Below, piece by piece: positions 53,727 through 64,000 of a DNA stretch of 64,000 nucleotides. Position numbers and translations under genes: made by a program. Source of the DNA: Candidatus Paracaedibacteraceae bacterium (GTDB lineage: Bacteria; Pseudomonadota; Alphaproteobacteria; Paracaedibacterales; Paracaedibacteraceae); assembly GCA_019459505.1 (NCBI GenBank), contig JAIBEV010000165.1:1-64000 (forward strand), in the 5' to 3' direction. The notes below the pieces were generated by a model. It had not been told where the DNA came from. It worked only from the letters and a program-made list of their open reading frames with translations, and searched no databases. Each line of letters starts with the position of its first letter. The stretch's first letter is position 1.

Positions 53727-55619
53727 TTATCGTGCTAGAAGGTTATTGATAACGTCTTGACGAATTTCTGGTTTGTTAGCTTCTTTAAGAGCCCTAATAT
53801 AGGACTCTTGGAAGTCGCGTTGCACCATCATTTTAAGCGCTTTATCAAAATTATCACTTTTGTCCTTCATTTTTGATGTATCGATGGACAGTACTTTCAC
53901 TGGCATTGCGACGACATAACCGTCTTTAGCAGGAGCAGCAGTTGCTTGACTTGTCGAAAGCGCAAAGGCAGTTCGGAGTGATTGCGGGGTGACCTTATCA
54001 TCAATTAACTTACCTTCCTCTAAGTCGACACGACTAATTGGTTGTAGTGTGCGAACACTGAGGTTATAGTGTTTCGCTTGTGTTGTCAAATCTTGAGGGG
54101 TCTTTATAGCAGCAACCATATCCTGAGCTATTTTAGAAGCTGCTTCCCGTTGCTTGCTTTGACGCCAAGTTCTTGCAACTTCATCGCGAATTTCGGAGAG
54201 CGGTGGCAGAGTTTTTGGTGTGATCTTTGTTACAAGAACAGCAATACTACGGCCATCTGGTGTATTAATAAGAGAACTTGCTATCCCTTCATCTTGATTA
54301 AAGGCATTTTCTAAGACAATGTCTTTCAGATCAGCTGAGATAACAGATTTACCCTGTTTGTCGAGTCCTCCTATATTGATAGGAGCCAGAGTTACTTCTG
54401 ATAAATTGTATTGTTGAGCCAATTCTTTTAGAGGTGTTCCGCCAGCCAATCCATCTTCAATTTTATTCTGGAGTTCATTCATGTGAGCACTATAAAGTTG
54501 AGATTTCAAATCTGCCTCAATTTTCCCTTTTACCTCTTCAAGTCTTTGAATTTTTGGTGAGAAAACCTGGGTAACTTTAAAGATTGTTGCGCCAAAAGCT
54601 GAAGATAAAACATCCGTTATTCCCTCATTATTAAGGGAAAAGATTGCCTTTGAATGCTCATCAGAAAATTTATCTTTATTAGCAGCTGAATAGGTTCTTA
54701 CGTCGCCTTTAAACTCCTTTGCAATTGAAGCAAAAGATTTGCCATTGACTAAGGCTGTATGGGCTTTTTGTGCATTTTCTTTTGAGGAAAATGTTAATTG
54801 CGTTACATCTCTGAGTTCTGGAGTGGTGAACTCTGCTTCGCGATTGATATACTCTTCCTTAATCTGATCTGGCATGACCGCAATTGTTTCTTGCAGTTTT
54901 TTAGGATCCACGACCAAAAGCGATACTGTGCGATACTGTGGTTGCACAAAAAGTTCTTGTTGCGTCTGATAAAGTTGATCTAAATCGACATCAGTTGGTT
55001 CTGCATTAATTTTTGCAGTCGCCAAAGGAATATAAACAACATTGAAAACTTTTTGTTGCTCTTGAGAATCGAATATTAAACGACGGTATTTGCTCGGTAA
55101 GTGGATACCCGAAGAAAGAGTTCCTACTAACTGCTGCTTTAGAAGACTTTCACGACTTTGTTGAATAAAGCCAGCTTCAGACATCTCATTATTATAGAGT
55201 AAATAACGGAACTGATTCCGGTCAAATTGGCCTTGTTGATTTTGAAACGCTGGTACAGATTTAATGAAATCTTGCAGGGCGGTATTGCTGACCATTAGCC
55301 CTAAGCGACGAATTTCATTATCTAAGACAGCATTATTAACCAAATCGTCAATCACTCGTTTTTCGACGCCCAAGTTACGAATATCGTCGGGTTTTAGTTT
55401 GCCTTTTGCAACTGTTTGTAATCGAGTAATAATTTTTTGATAAGAGTGCAAGAATTCTTCTTGTGAAATTGAGATACCGCCCACCTTGGCAACAGGTTGC
55501 ATTGCCGTATAACTGTGGAGCATATCCCCAACGCCAAAGAATGCAAAACTTGCAACCAATAACCCAAACAAGATTTTGGCAAAAATACTGCCAGAGTGTT
55601 TTCTGAATGTTTGTAACAT
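53727..55619 (-). CDS. ppiD: Membrane-anchored periplasmic folding factor, PpiD/SurA-like
   Basis: The 630-residue protein has an N-terminal membrane anchor (about 14-34, GSIFAKILFGLLVASFAFFG), then a SurA-N-like chaperone region (about 40-200). A parvulin-like region follows (about 245-370, TTPELRDVTQLTFSS, NGKSFASIAKEF), then long C-terminal chaperone parts. PpiD works at the exit of the Sec translocon on newly exported proteins. It is divergent from tpiA, a usual alphaproteobacterial arrangement. Confidence 0.9.
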   Translation of the reverse strand: MLQTFRKHSGSIFAKILFGLLVASFAFFGVGDMLHSYTAMQPVAKVGGISISQEEFLHSYQKIITRLQTVAKGKLKPDDIRNLGVEKRVIDDLVNNAVLDNEIRRLGLMVSNTALQDFIKSVPAFQNQQGQFDRNQFRYLLYNNEMSEAGFIQQSRESLLKQQLVGTLSSGIHLPSKYRRLIFDSQEQQKVFNVVYIPLATAKINAEPTDVDLDQLYQTQQELFVQPQYRTVSLLVVDPKKLQETIAVMPDQIKEEYINREAEFTTPELRDVTQLTFSSKENAQKAHTALVNGKSFASIAKEFKGDVRTYSAANKDKFSDEHSKAIFSLNNEGITDVLSSAFGATIFKVTQVFSPKIQRLEEVKGKIEADLKSQLYSAHMNELQNKIEDGLAGGTPLKELAQQYNLSEVTLAPINIGGLDKQGKSVISADLKDIVLENAFNQDEGIASSLINTPDGRSIAVLVTKITPKTLPPLSEIRDEVARTWRQSKQREAASKIAQDMVAAIKTPQDLTTQAKHYNLSVRTLQPISRVDLEEGKLIDDKVTPQSLRTAFALSTSQATAAPAKDGYVVAMPVKVLSIDTSKMKDKSDNFDKALKMMVQRDFQESYIRALKEANKPEIRQDVINNLLAR

Positions 55620-55703
55620 TGACCGATCTTAATCTTATAAATAAACTAACACTAGTTTATGGGGATTGCCCCAACAAATCAATATCTATCAAAAGGCTTG
55701 TGC

Positions 55704-56414
55704 ATGACAAAAATTATCGTCGCAAATTGGAAAATGAATGGCTCAAAGGCTTTTATTACTGAATTCTTTAAGAATTTTATATCTGCGCCTCAAAATTTTA
55801 TTATATTTTGCCCTCCAGCCCTTTATTTAAAAGATGTCCTGAATCATACATCCAGGGTCGGCGGGCAAGATTGTTCATCTCATTTGTCAGGCGCCTATAC
55901 CGGCGATATAAGTTCTGTAATGCTCAATGATATAGGATGCCAATACGTTCTTCTGGGGCATTCGGAACGTCGCTCTTATCATAAGGAAACCAGTGAAACT
56001 GTACGTCAGAAAGCAGGACACGTGCTTAAGGCAGACTTAATCCCTATTATATGTATTGGTGAGTCAAAAGAAGTAAGAGATGCTGGTCGAGCCAGGGATT
56101 TTGTCTTAGAGCAGCTATCCCACTCATTGCCAGCCGTAAGTGATAAAACTTACTATATTGCCTATGAGCCAGTTTGGGCCATTGGTACGGGCTTAACAGC
56201 TACGGAAAATGATATTATTCAAATGCATGAAGCAATCCGTCAGGCTCTTCCGCAGCAACATATTCCTCTTTTGTATGGGGGATCAGTTAACAAAGAGAAC
56301 GCTCATACCATTTTGGCCTTGCCTAACGTAGATGGTGTGCTAGTCGGGGGGGCGAGTCTCAAATATGAAGATTTTAATCATATCGTTGCTTTCTCGGAAT
56401 TGCCTATGGTATAA
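55704..56414 (+). CDS. tpiA: Triosephosphate isomerase
   Basis: From the ATG at 55704 the product has 236 residues. Active-site residues are seen: Lys in VANWKMNGS, His in LLGHSERR, and Glu in YIAYEPVWAIGTG; the phosphate loop is LLYGGSVN and GVLVGGASL. It is slightly shorter than the usual 250. It leads tpiA-secG-pyrG-kdsA. The frame opens 15 codons earlier, but that start has no advantage. Confidence 0.97.
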   Translation: MTKIIVANWKMNGSKAFITEFFKNFISAPQNFIIFCPPALYLKDVLNHTSRVGGQDCSSHLSGAYTGDISSVMLNDIGCQYVLLGHSERRSYHKETSETVRQKAGHVLKADLIPIICIGESKEVRDAGRARDFVLEQLSHSLPAVSDKTYYIAYEPVWAIGTGLTATENDIIQMHEAIRQALPQQHIPLLYGGSVNKENAHTILALPNVDGVLVGGASLKYEDFNHIVAFSELPMV

Positions 56415-56447
56415 GTTTCATAAGTATTTATTACATAAGGTATCTCT

Positions 56448-56741
56448 ATGACCATTTTATTGTTTATTCACGTTATTATAACTTTAGCCTTAATTGGCAC
56501 CATTTTGATGCAAAAAAGCGATGGGAGCGGTATGGGGCTTGGGGGTAATCCAACCAGCAGTATGTTTTCTGCGCGGGGAGCTGCCAATCTTTTGACACGT
56601 GCTACAGCTGTTTTAGCGACTCTATTTTTTATAAACTCATTATTGATGGCTGCTGTTTCACGTCATCAATCTGGGACGGTTGAGAAAATTCTTGGCGAGG
56701 TACCCGCTCAGCCCACTATCCCTGAAGATAAATCTAACTAA
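56448..56741 (+). CDS. secG: Protein translocase subunit SecG
   Basis: The 97-residue protein has two hydrophobic segments and the family core LIGTILMQKSDGSGMGLGG, then SSMFSARGAANLLTRATAVLA. SecG helps SecYE and SecA move proteins. It follows tpiA by 33 bases and ends before a hairpin that separates it from pyrG. Confidence 0.94.
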   Translation: MTILLFIHVIITLALIGTILMQKSDGSGMGLGGNPTSSMFSARGAANLLTRATAVLATLFFINSLLMAAVSRHQSGTVEKILGEVPAQPTIPEDKSN

Positions 56742-56750
56742 AAATAATAA

Positions 56751-58418
<1,668 letters not shown>

Positions 58419-58422
58419 TTTT

Positions 58423-59250
58423 ATGACAACACATCATGTTTCTGTTGGAAATATAACCTTTGGTAACGACCTTCCCTTTGTTTTACTGGCGGGCCCCTGC
58501 GTCATGGAAAGCCGTGAGCATGCCCTAATGATGGCAGAATCTTTAAAAGAGATCACAGACAAGCTTGGTATTAAATTTGTTTATAAGACATCGTTTGATA
58601 AAGCCAATCGTACCAGTATTAGTGGAATACGGGGTGCAGGCTTAGAGGCCGCTTTGCCAATCTTCAAAGAAATAAAAGAGCGCTTTGGTTGCCCCGTTAT
58701 TACGGACGTTCATTCTCCTGAACAGTGTGCGGCTGTTGCTGAGGCGGTAGATATTCTTCAAATCCCCGCCTTCCTATGCCGACAAACAGATCTTTTAAAG
58801 GCCGCTGCCGAAACCGGCAAAACCTTAAATATAAAAAAGGGACAATTTTTGGCTCCATGGGATATGGTTAATGTCGTTAAAAAAGTTGAATCCTTTGGCA
58901 ACTTTAATATTCTGCAATGCGAGCGAGGTGTCTCCTTTGGATATAATACCCTAGTCTCAGACATGCGCTCTTTAGCTATTATGGCTCGCAATAATTACCC
59001 TGTTGTTTATGATGCCACTCACTCTGTTCAACAACCCGGAGGTGCCGGTGCTTCTTCGGGCGGCGATCGGGAGTTTGTTCCTATTCTGGCAAAAGCTGCC
59101 GTCTCTGTGGGCGTGGCGTCAGTATTTATGGAAGTTCACCAAGATCCCGACGGTGCACCGAGTGATGGTCCTAACATGGTTAAATTACATGAATTGGAAA
59201 AATTGCTGACAACACTGAAAAAGTTTGATGCAATCGCTAAAGAACAATAA
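58423..59250 (+). CDS. kdsA: 2-dehydro-3-deoxyphosphooctonate aldolase (KDO-8-phosphate synthase)
   Basis: I start at the ATG at 58423, four bases after the pyrG stop and with AGGA upstream, giving 275 residues. Signatures: [67 protein letters not shown] and [18 protein letters not shown]. It makes KDO-8-P for the lipopolysaccharide core. The eno gene that often follows is absent; IS debris begins soon after. Confidence 0.98.
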   Translation: MTTHHVSVGNITFGNDLPFVLLAGPCVMESREHALMMAESLKEITDKLGIKFVYKTSFDKANRTSISGIRGAGLEAALPIFKEIKERFGCPVITDVHSPEQCAAVAEAVDILQIPAFLCRQTDLLKAAAETGKTLNIKKGQFLAPWDMVNVVKKVESFGNFNILQCERGVSFGYNTLVSDMRSLAIMARNNYPVVYDATHSVQQPGGAGASSGGDREFVPILAKAAVSVGVASVFMEVHQDPDGAPSDGPNMVKLHELEKLLTTLKKFDAIAKEQ

Positions 59251-59400
59251 TTAAATTGAGGAAGAAATGGCTCATTCATGTCCGCGCGGTTGAGAAGTAA
59301 GCCCCTTCTTCTTTATTAAAGATAAGTTTATAAATTTACTGTGATTAGGCTCTGTGAACATAATTTAAAAATAGGGATACACACGCAAAAAGAAGAAAGA

Positions 59401-60060
59401 GTAAGGGTATTTTTTGAAGCCATTTGATATAGGTGGCGTACAGGATGTCAATGGCGTCTCTTGCCCTCCTGGTATGGAAATTGGCGAGCCATCCTCCTCC
59501 GTTTTTTTCGTTGGATTCAAAGAGGTATCTGGGTACGTTTATTGGAAAAGGCTCAAATTGACGCTGATTTGGAAGCGGTGATGATTGATGGCACGATTAT
59601 TAGGACCCGCGCCTGTTCGGCTGGCTATGGGAAAAATAGTCAAAAAGAGTAAGCTTTGGGTCGTAGTTTAGGTGGATTTGCAAGCAAAATAAACGCAATG
59701 GTTGGCGCTCTTGGCAATCCTTTGAAATTCCTCCTTTCAGCAGGACAACAGCGTCGTTACGATATCAAAACGGCAATGCCTCTAATAGAAGGGATGACGG
59801 GATCATCTGTTTTGGCAGACAGGGATAGGATGACGATAAATTTATTAAAGCTATTGAAGATCAGGGATGTAAAGTGGTTATTCCTCTTAGAGAAAACTGA
59901 AAAGAACCAACAGAAGATGACAAAGGCGTTTATAAGGAGCGTCATCTCATGGAATGTTTTTTTTGGGAAAATCAAATACTTTAGGCGGATTTTCTCTCAC
60001 TTTGACAAAACAGCACAAGCTTACATAGGGTTTTTAAATGTCGCAGCTATCTTCATCTAG
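59401..60060 (+). pseudogene. Decayed IS5-family transposase
   Basis: Fragments match the IS5 family (IS427/IS1031-like): FFEAI, TGA stop at 59425, then YRWRTGCQWRLLPSWYGNW, LEAVMIDGTIIRTRA, TAA stop at 59650, ALGRSLGGFASKINA, LGNPLKFLLSAGQQ, a frame change near 59818-59830 to GYDDDKFIKAIEDQGCK and YKERHLMECFF, and a change back at the T8 run near 59957-59964 to FFGKIKYFRRIFSHFDKTA. At least two stops and two frameshifts make it inactive. No target-site duplication or clear terminal inverted repeats were found. Confidence 0.85.
60011..60056 (+). repeat. Direct repeat, left copy (3' end of the IS5-type transposase)
   Basis: This 46-base segment encodes AQAYIGFLNVAAIF at the end of the transposase. 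It recurs at 61427-61472 in the same orientation with only four mismatches, and the last 27 bases are identical. The two copies bracket the exported methyltransferase-like gene. Confidence 0.88.
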
Positions 60061-60245
60061 CTCAAATATTTCTTGTTCTTGAACTCTAATAAATTGTAAA
60101 TAAATCGAGAAACCCCATTCGCTCATAATTATTTTTTGAGGAAACGCCAGGTGCTTATGGTATATTAACAGTGACAAATAAAAAGTTATCATGTTAAACA
60201 AAAAAATAAAAAGGGTACCTTATACTTTCAAAGGATATATCTCAC

Positions 60246-61418
60246 ATGAATTACTTTTTTAAAACTATAAGCATTTTATTTTCAAGTATTTTTCTATTCT
60301 CTTCACAAGCAATGGAGCAGAATCAGGATATTTCTGAAGAAGTAAAAGGTCACCTCCGAAATATTTATAAAAAAATAAATACAATAGAAGAATCACAACA
60401 GGTTGCTCTCTCCAGCATTAAGGTTTTAAAAGCATTACAGTCATGGCCTAAAACCCAAGAATCTCCTTCTATTTTAGTTAAAGGAGCTGGAACTGCATTT
60501 GGACAGCTTTGCTTTTATTCGCCTTTTTCACTTCAATTCTTTGAGGATACCCTTATTCCTTATCTTGAAAATAAGGAATTATCATATGCAAATTTAAGGC
60601 CATTCTATTATCAGTTTAGATTTGGAGAGAAACATAACCGCGCTTCCACAAACCCTGATATCGCCGAACGTATGTCCAATGGTCAGCTTTTGAGTTGTCA
60701 TTTTGACCTTAATTATCCAGTATACTTTAATAAACTTCTCAGTGAGTTTAAGGGTGAATTTCTGCTGATTGGCGGAGGAAAGAATTGCGAATGCGGGGAC
60801 GCAACGAATAGGCATCCTGAAGAAAGCTTCTATAGTGTTGATATTGATAACAATCATCTGCCCAACATGGTCATTCATGCAGGATATCTAGAGCATCTCT
60901 ACACCTTTCCTAATGAGCGGTTTAGTTTTATTTGGCTTGAGCATTGCTCTGTTGGGGAATTGATTCTAGATAAGAAAGTATTGGAGCAATATTTCAGGTT
61001 TTCTAAACCTGGGTGTATATTTTTATTTCAAAGCAGTTTCTTTTTGAAAAATCAAGCAGCTGTATATGAAGAAGCTTATAAAGCTTTTGCAGAGGCTTTA
61101 AAGGAATATCGTTTTGCCGTACTTGAAAGCACGCAAAGCTCAGTACGGCGACGACCTGCAGGATATGAAAAAACAGAAATGTTTGAATTTAAGCAGTTTA
61201 TTGCCATGAAACCACTCAAAATAGGCGCAGAAGAGGGTTTTTCAAAGCCGGATAGTCCGATTGATATCACCTTATATAGAGAACCATCCCGTATAGAACA
61301 ATATTACGGCCTTCTTTGGGCAAAAATTTTATCGGGGCAGCTTAAACTGACCCTTGCCTTTGACGTGGACAAGATCAACAGCTGGATTGAACCACAAACG
61401 GAAGATAAGAAACAATAA
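60246..61418 (+). CDS. Exported protein with a class I methyltransferase-like fold
   Basis: The 390-residue protein has a clear signal peptide (MNYFFKTISILFSSIFLFSS, cut near QAME) and a helical N-terminal part (about 25-165). A Rossmann-like order follows: LLIGGGK (173-179, glycine loop), VDID (198-201, acidic end of strand 2), FSFIWLEH (226-233, strand 4) and RFSKPGCIFLF (251-261, strand 5). This is the pattern of SAM-dependent methyltransferases, though the glycine loop is GGGKNCECG rather than the usual GxGxG. Methyltransferases need cytosolic SAM, so an exported one would have to act inside a host cell. It lies between two direct repeats of IS sequence and looks acquired or mobilised with them. 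Confidence 0.6.
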   Translation: MNYFFKTISILFSSIFLFSSQAMEQNQDISEEVKGHLRNIYKKINTIEESQQVALSSIKVLKALQSWPKTQESPSILVKGAGTAFGQLCFYSPFSLQFFEDTLIPYLENKELSYANLRPFYYQFRFGEKHNRASTNPDIAERMSNGQLLSCHFDLNYPVYFNKLLSEFKGEFLLIGGGKNCECGDATNRHPEESFYSVDIDNNHLPNMVIHAGYLEHLYTFPNERFSFIWLEHCSVGELILDKKVLEQYFRFSKPGCIFLFQSSFFLKNQAAVYEEAYKAFAEALKEYRFAVLESTQSSVRRRPAGYEKTEMFEFKQFIAMKPLKIGAEEGFSKPDSPIDITLYREPSRIEQYYGLLWAKILSGQLKLTLAFDVDKINSWIEPQTEDKKQ

Positions 61419-61426
61419 AGACTACC

Positions 61427-61472
61427 CAGCACAAACTTACAGAGAGTTTTTAAATGTCGCAGCTATCTTCAT
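61427..61472 (+). repeat. Direct repeat, right copy (3' end of the IS5-type transposase)
   Basis: The segment matches 60011-60056 in 42 of 46 positions. It begins nine bases after the stop of the methyltransferase-like gene. No other transposase sequence accompanies it. Confidence 0.88.
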
Positions 61473-61886
61473 AGGGTTTCAAATAAATTTTTTTCATGAA
61501 GCCTAATAAAATTCATTTTTTTAATATTGTGTGCTCTTCATTACCTCAATTATAAGAAGAGAACGAGAATAATAAAGGGGCAAAATAGTCTACCTTTTAT
61601 TAAGGTAGATGGGATTAGCTCTTAGTTTTCCATAGAAATCTTTAGAGAAGTTTTGACCATTTAAGGAGAAGATCTATAAAAATCTGACCATTTGAATTTT
61701 GAAATTAACCAAAATTACTCTGACAGCCTGATCTAAAAATCTTTGTTGATAGGAATTGGAGAATGGATAATCCATTCTTCTTTTCCTTATAGTTTTCTTT
61801 CAGCCCCACGCTATCCAGCTATTTAATGCTTTGAACTACTTACTTCCTTTGCTACTTGCCATAAGAATATAGTTCGCTGAACAGTG
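61473..61886. other. Intergenic region without genes
   Basis: This AT-rich stretch of 414 bases shows no convincing ORF. It contains a hairpin at about 61590-61612 (TCTACCTT-TTATT-AAGGTAGA), another at about 61762-61778 (GAATGGA-TAA-TCCATTC), and two copies of TGACCATTT about 35 bases apart (near 61656 and 61686). These may be IS debris or terminators. Confidence 0.4.
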
Positions 61887-62351
61887 CTAGGGATTCTCCT
61901 TGGCGCGAGAACGCCTGATTTTTTCTGATTGGACAGAGGGTAAGTTGATATTTTCTCTCTCAGCGGCTTTTACATTACCGCGATGAGCATCATGCTTACC
62001 ATGCGGTGGAGGGACAATCTTATCCGCAGAGACCCCAGGTCCTTTGTATTTTTCCGGCTGCGGATGTGGTAAATTATCATCTTCTTTGCTATATGTTTTT
62101 CTCGTATAATGCTGGGCATCATGTTTGCCATGAGAGGGGGGATGGGCTATCTCCTCTTCAGGAATAACCGGGCCTGTATTTTTTGTAGGTTGAGCATGAG
62201 GTAAGTTATCTATGCCCCTATTAGAAGTTTTGCGAGTATTGTGATGGCTCGCATTTTTACCGCGGGCCGCACTAGCTATTTCATTTCCTTCGGCATTGCA
62301 GGGCGTCATCAATAATGAACAAGCAACTGATAAAAATAAATATTTTAGCAT
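61887..62351 (-). CDS. Exported protein with three imperfect tandem repeats
   Basis: The 154-residue ORF has a signal peptide (MLKYLFLSVACSLLMTPCNA) after AGAGGA. The mature part consists of three imperfect repeats of about 40 residues: each has GK(H/N)(D/A)AxH, a basic TRKT- or VKAA-like step, then DNLPHxQPxK or INLPSVQSEK and a Gly/Pro-rich linker. It is rich in His, Lys and Pro, so it is probably disordered; the His clusters might bind metal or heparin-like sugars. I do not recognise it. It is convergent with the methyltransferase-like gene and divergent from motA. Confidence 0.65.
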   Translation of the reverse strand: MLKYLFLSVACSLLMTPCNAEGNEIASAARGKNASHHNTRKTSNRGIDNLPHAQPTKNTGPVIPEEEIAHPPSHGKHDAQHYTRKTYSKEDDNLPHPQPEKYKGPGVSADKIVPPPHGKHDAHRGNVKAAERENINLPSVQSEKIRRSRAKENP

Positions 62352-62549
62352 GATCTATATCCTCTTTTTATATTGTGCACATTATTACTTTGCTACTCCT
62401 TACAGATACATAAAAGATTAAATAAATTATAAATCTCCCGTAGGCAGAAAATTTTATTCTCTTATCTCAATTAAATCCCCTTTAATTTACGTTTTTTTTA
62501 CTGAATCTCAGGCAAAATTAGTTAACTGAATTCACCAAAAGGTGTGCCC

Positions 62550-63410
62550 ATGTTATTTATTATTGGTATGGTTGTCGTATTTTCATGCGTTCTCGGAGCG
62601 TATGCTGCTCATGGTGGTCACCTTGGTGTTTTATGGCAGCCCCTCGAATTTGTGATTATTTTTGGGGCAGCCACCGGAGCTTTTATTATTTCATGCCCTA
62701 AACATGTTCTGGGGCGAGTGGGGGCAGCTTATAGCCTAGCCTTTAAGGGAAATCGATATACAAAAGACGACTATCTTGAATTATTGACCATGCAATTTAC
62801 AGTTTTCAAACTGATAAAAACAAAAGGAATGCTGGAACTTGAAGCCCACCTTGATAACCCGCATGAAAGTTCTCTATTCAGCAGATTCCCTAACTTTGTC
62901 AATGATCACCATGCATGCGAATTTTTTTGTGATTATCTGCGGATGCTAACCATGGGGGCTGAAAATGTTCATCAATTAGAAGATTTAATGAATGAGCAAC
63001 TGGAAGTTCATCATGCCGAAAATCATGCTGTCACACACGCTTTAACGTTGTATGGCGACTCATTTCCAGCTATTGGAATAGTAGCGGCAGTATTGGGGGT
63101 TATTCATACAATGGGATCTATTAATCAACCGCCCGAAGTTCTTGGTCATTTGATTGGGGCAGCCCTGGTGGGTACCTTTGCCGGTATTTTAATTTCTTAT
63201 GGTTTTATGTCTCCTCTCGCGAATTGTATTACAGTTTTATATGACAATGAATCTAAGTATTATCAATGCATGAAAGCTGGCATTATTGCATCCATGAATG
63301 GTTATGCACCAGCTATTGCGGTTGAGTTTTCGCGTAAAAGCATTGAAAGCGATTTTCGTCCCACTTTCGCTGAATTAGAAGAAGCGATTCAGAACGCACC
63401 GGCAGGTTAA
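62550..63410 (+). CDS. motA: Flagellar motor stator protein MotA
   Basis: From the ATG at 62550 (AAAAGG seven bases upstream; a GTG at 62544 is possible) the product has 286 residues. It has four membrane segments, FGAATGAFIISCP, a large cytoplasmic loop, and the TALTLYGDSFPAIGIVAAVLG-type segment followed by AALVGTFAGILISYGFM. MotA with MotB makes the proton channel that turns the flagellum. It ends one base before motB. Confidence 0.95.
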   Translation: MLFIIGMVVVFSCVLGAYAAHGGHLGVLWQPLEFVIIFGAATGAFIISCPKHVLGRVGAAYSLAFKGNRYTKDDYLELLTMQFTVFKLIKTKGMLELEAHLDNPHESSLFSRFPNFVNDHHACEFFCDYLRMLTMGAENVHQLEDLMNEQLEVHHAENHAVTHALTLYGDSFPAIGIVAAVLGVIHTMGSINQPPEVLGHLIGAALVGTFAGILISYGFMSPLANCITVLYDNESKYYQCMKAGIIASMNGYAPAIAVEFSRKSIESDFRPTFAELEEAIQNAPAG

Positions 63411-63411
63411 A

Positions 63412-64000
63412 ATGAGCGAAAAATCTCAACAGCCCATTATTAAGAAAATTAAGAAAGTATCAGGTAATGCTCACCATGGTGGGGCCTGGAAAATTGCCTA
63501 CGCTGACTTCGTGACTGCCATGATGGCGTTTTTCTTATTAATGTGGCTGTTAAACGCAACGTCGGAAGAACAACGGCGTGGTATTGCCAATTACTTTGAT
63601 CCCTTTGCCACTACTCCTAAAGGAGGAGGTAATCTCGGCGTTATGGGCGGCACCTCTATTAAGGAGACAACCGGCAGTCTTGATGAAACAGAACAAAATA
63701 GAATTACGGTGAAACCCACTCCTCCTACAGAAAAAGGTGCAGGCGGACAAGCAGCTGGAGAAGTTGAAAATATAGATCCAGAGGCTAATGATAATGGCGG
63801 AAAAACCGAAGAAGAACGCAAAAAAGACGAGGCCAAAAAGGAAATTGAAGATAAATTGCGTAAAGCCCCAGCCGATAAAGGGTACGCTTCAAAAAAACAA
63901 GAGGAGAATAAGCTGAATGAAGTGTCCGAACTTATTAAGCAAAATCTTAACAAGATGCCTGAATTAAAAGATCTTCATAACAATGTTAAAATTGTGATGA
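63412..64000 (+). CDS. motB: Flagellar motor protein MotB, N-terminal part (cut by the window edge)
   Basis: The ATG at 63412 follows the motA stop directly. The visible 196 residues contain HHGGAWKIAYADFVTAMMAF and FLLMWLLNATSEEQRRGIANYF; Asp32 in this helix is the proton-carrying residue of MotB. A Lys/Glu-rich linker follows (about 85-160). The OmpA-like peptidoglycan-binding domain should lie beyond position 64000. Confidence 0.95.
   Translation, partial: MSEKSQQPIIKKIKKVSGNAHHGGAWKIAYADFVTAMMAFFLLMWLLNATSEEQRRGIANYFDPFATTPKGGGNLGVMGGTSIKETTGSLDETEQNRITVKPTPPTEKGAGGQAAGEVENIDPEANDNGGKTEEERKKDEAKKEIEDKLRKAPADKGYASKKQEENKLNEVSELIKQNLNKMPELKDLHNNVKIVM

Noticed and set aside
54921-54940. Tandem duplication of CGATACTGTG inside ppiD
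   Set aside because: It keeps the reading frame and encodes a normal-looking stretch, so it is chance or silent drift.

Overview
The window reads as chromosome of an AT-rich alphaproteobacterium, most likely a host-associated member of the Holosporales (Odyssella/Paracaedibacter-like). This placement is an inference. It rests on an NDUFS4-type complex I subunit, the alphaproteobacterial order tpiA-secG-pyrG-kdsA, a 17-kDa-antigen-like lipoprotein, flagellar genes, decayed insertion sequences, and many small or mid-sized exported proteins without obvious housekeeping roles. No rRNA, CRISPR array, prophage or plasmid origin was seen.

Layout. 1-5.1 kb: tail of a transposase, a bacteriophytochrome-type histidine kinase lacking the usual chromophore cysteine, RNase J and a glycine-zipper lipoprotein. 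5.1-12.9 kb: rpsU, a DUF1328 peptide, an exported YiiX-like protein, a DEAD-box helicase, lpxB, nhaA and the fabH-plsX-rpmF block. 13-25.2 kb: metabolism and envelope genes (ilvA, hydrolase, peroxiredoxin, YciI, UvrD/PcrA, mraY, murF, rplY-pth, trhO, glycosyltransferase). 25.2-35 kb is more accessory: a secreted PDZ serine protease, a decayed Sel1-repeat gene, a pseudokinase with a membrane partner, a second Sel1 protein, a periplasmic FKBP, a nucleotidyltransferase and an exported GNAT-like protein. 35-42.9 kb: complex I subunit, tRNA-Pro, a tripartite EmrAB/OMF pump, RNase D, tRNA-Leu, a DedA-like protein, dsbB and bioB. 43-50 kb: a HipBA-like pair with a degenerate kinase site, flagellar export genes fliQ-fliR-flhB, rplU-rpmA and two exported proteins of unknown function. 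50.3-59.3 kb: metNIQ, a pseudouridine synthase, PpiD, tpiA, secG, pyrG and kdsA. 59.3-62.4 kb: a dead IS5-family transposase, an exported methyltransferase-like protein flanked by direct repeats of the transposase 3' end, and an exported three-repeat protein. 62.5-64 kb: motA and the start of motB.

How it fits together. Envelope building (lpxB, kdsA, mraY, murF, plsX/fabH), envelope quality control (PpiD, FKBP, DsbB, PDZ protease) and flagellar export and motor genes suggest a Gram-negative cell that can make lipopolysaccharide and may swim. The exported Sel1, GNAT-like, methyltransferase-like, papain-like and repeat proteins form a plausible host-interaction set. The most unusual items are the exported methyltransferase-like gene inside IS debris, the pseudokinase/membrane-protein pair, the cysteine-less phytochrome, the degenerate HipA and a probable AUU start codon for metN.
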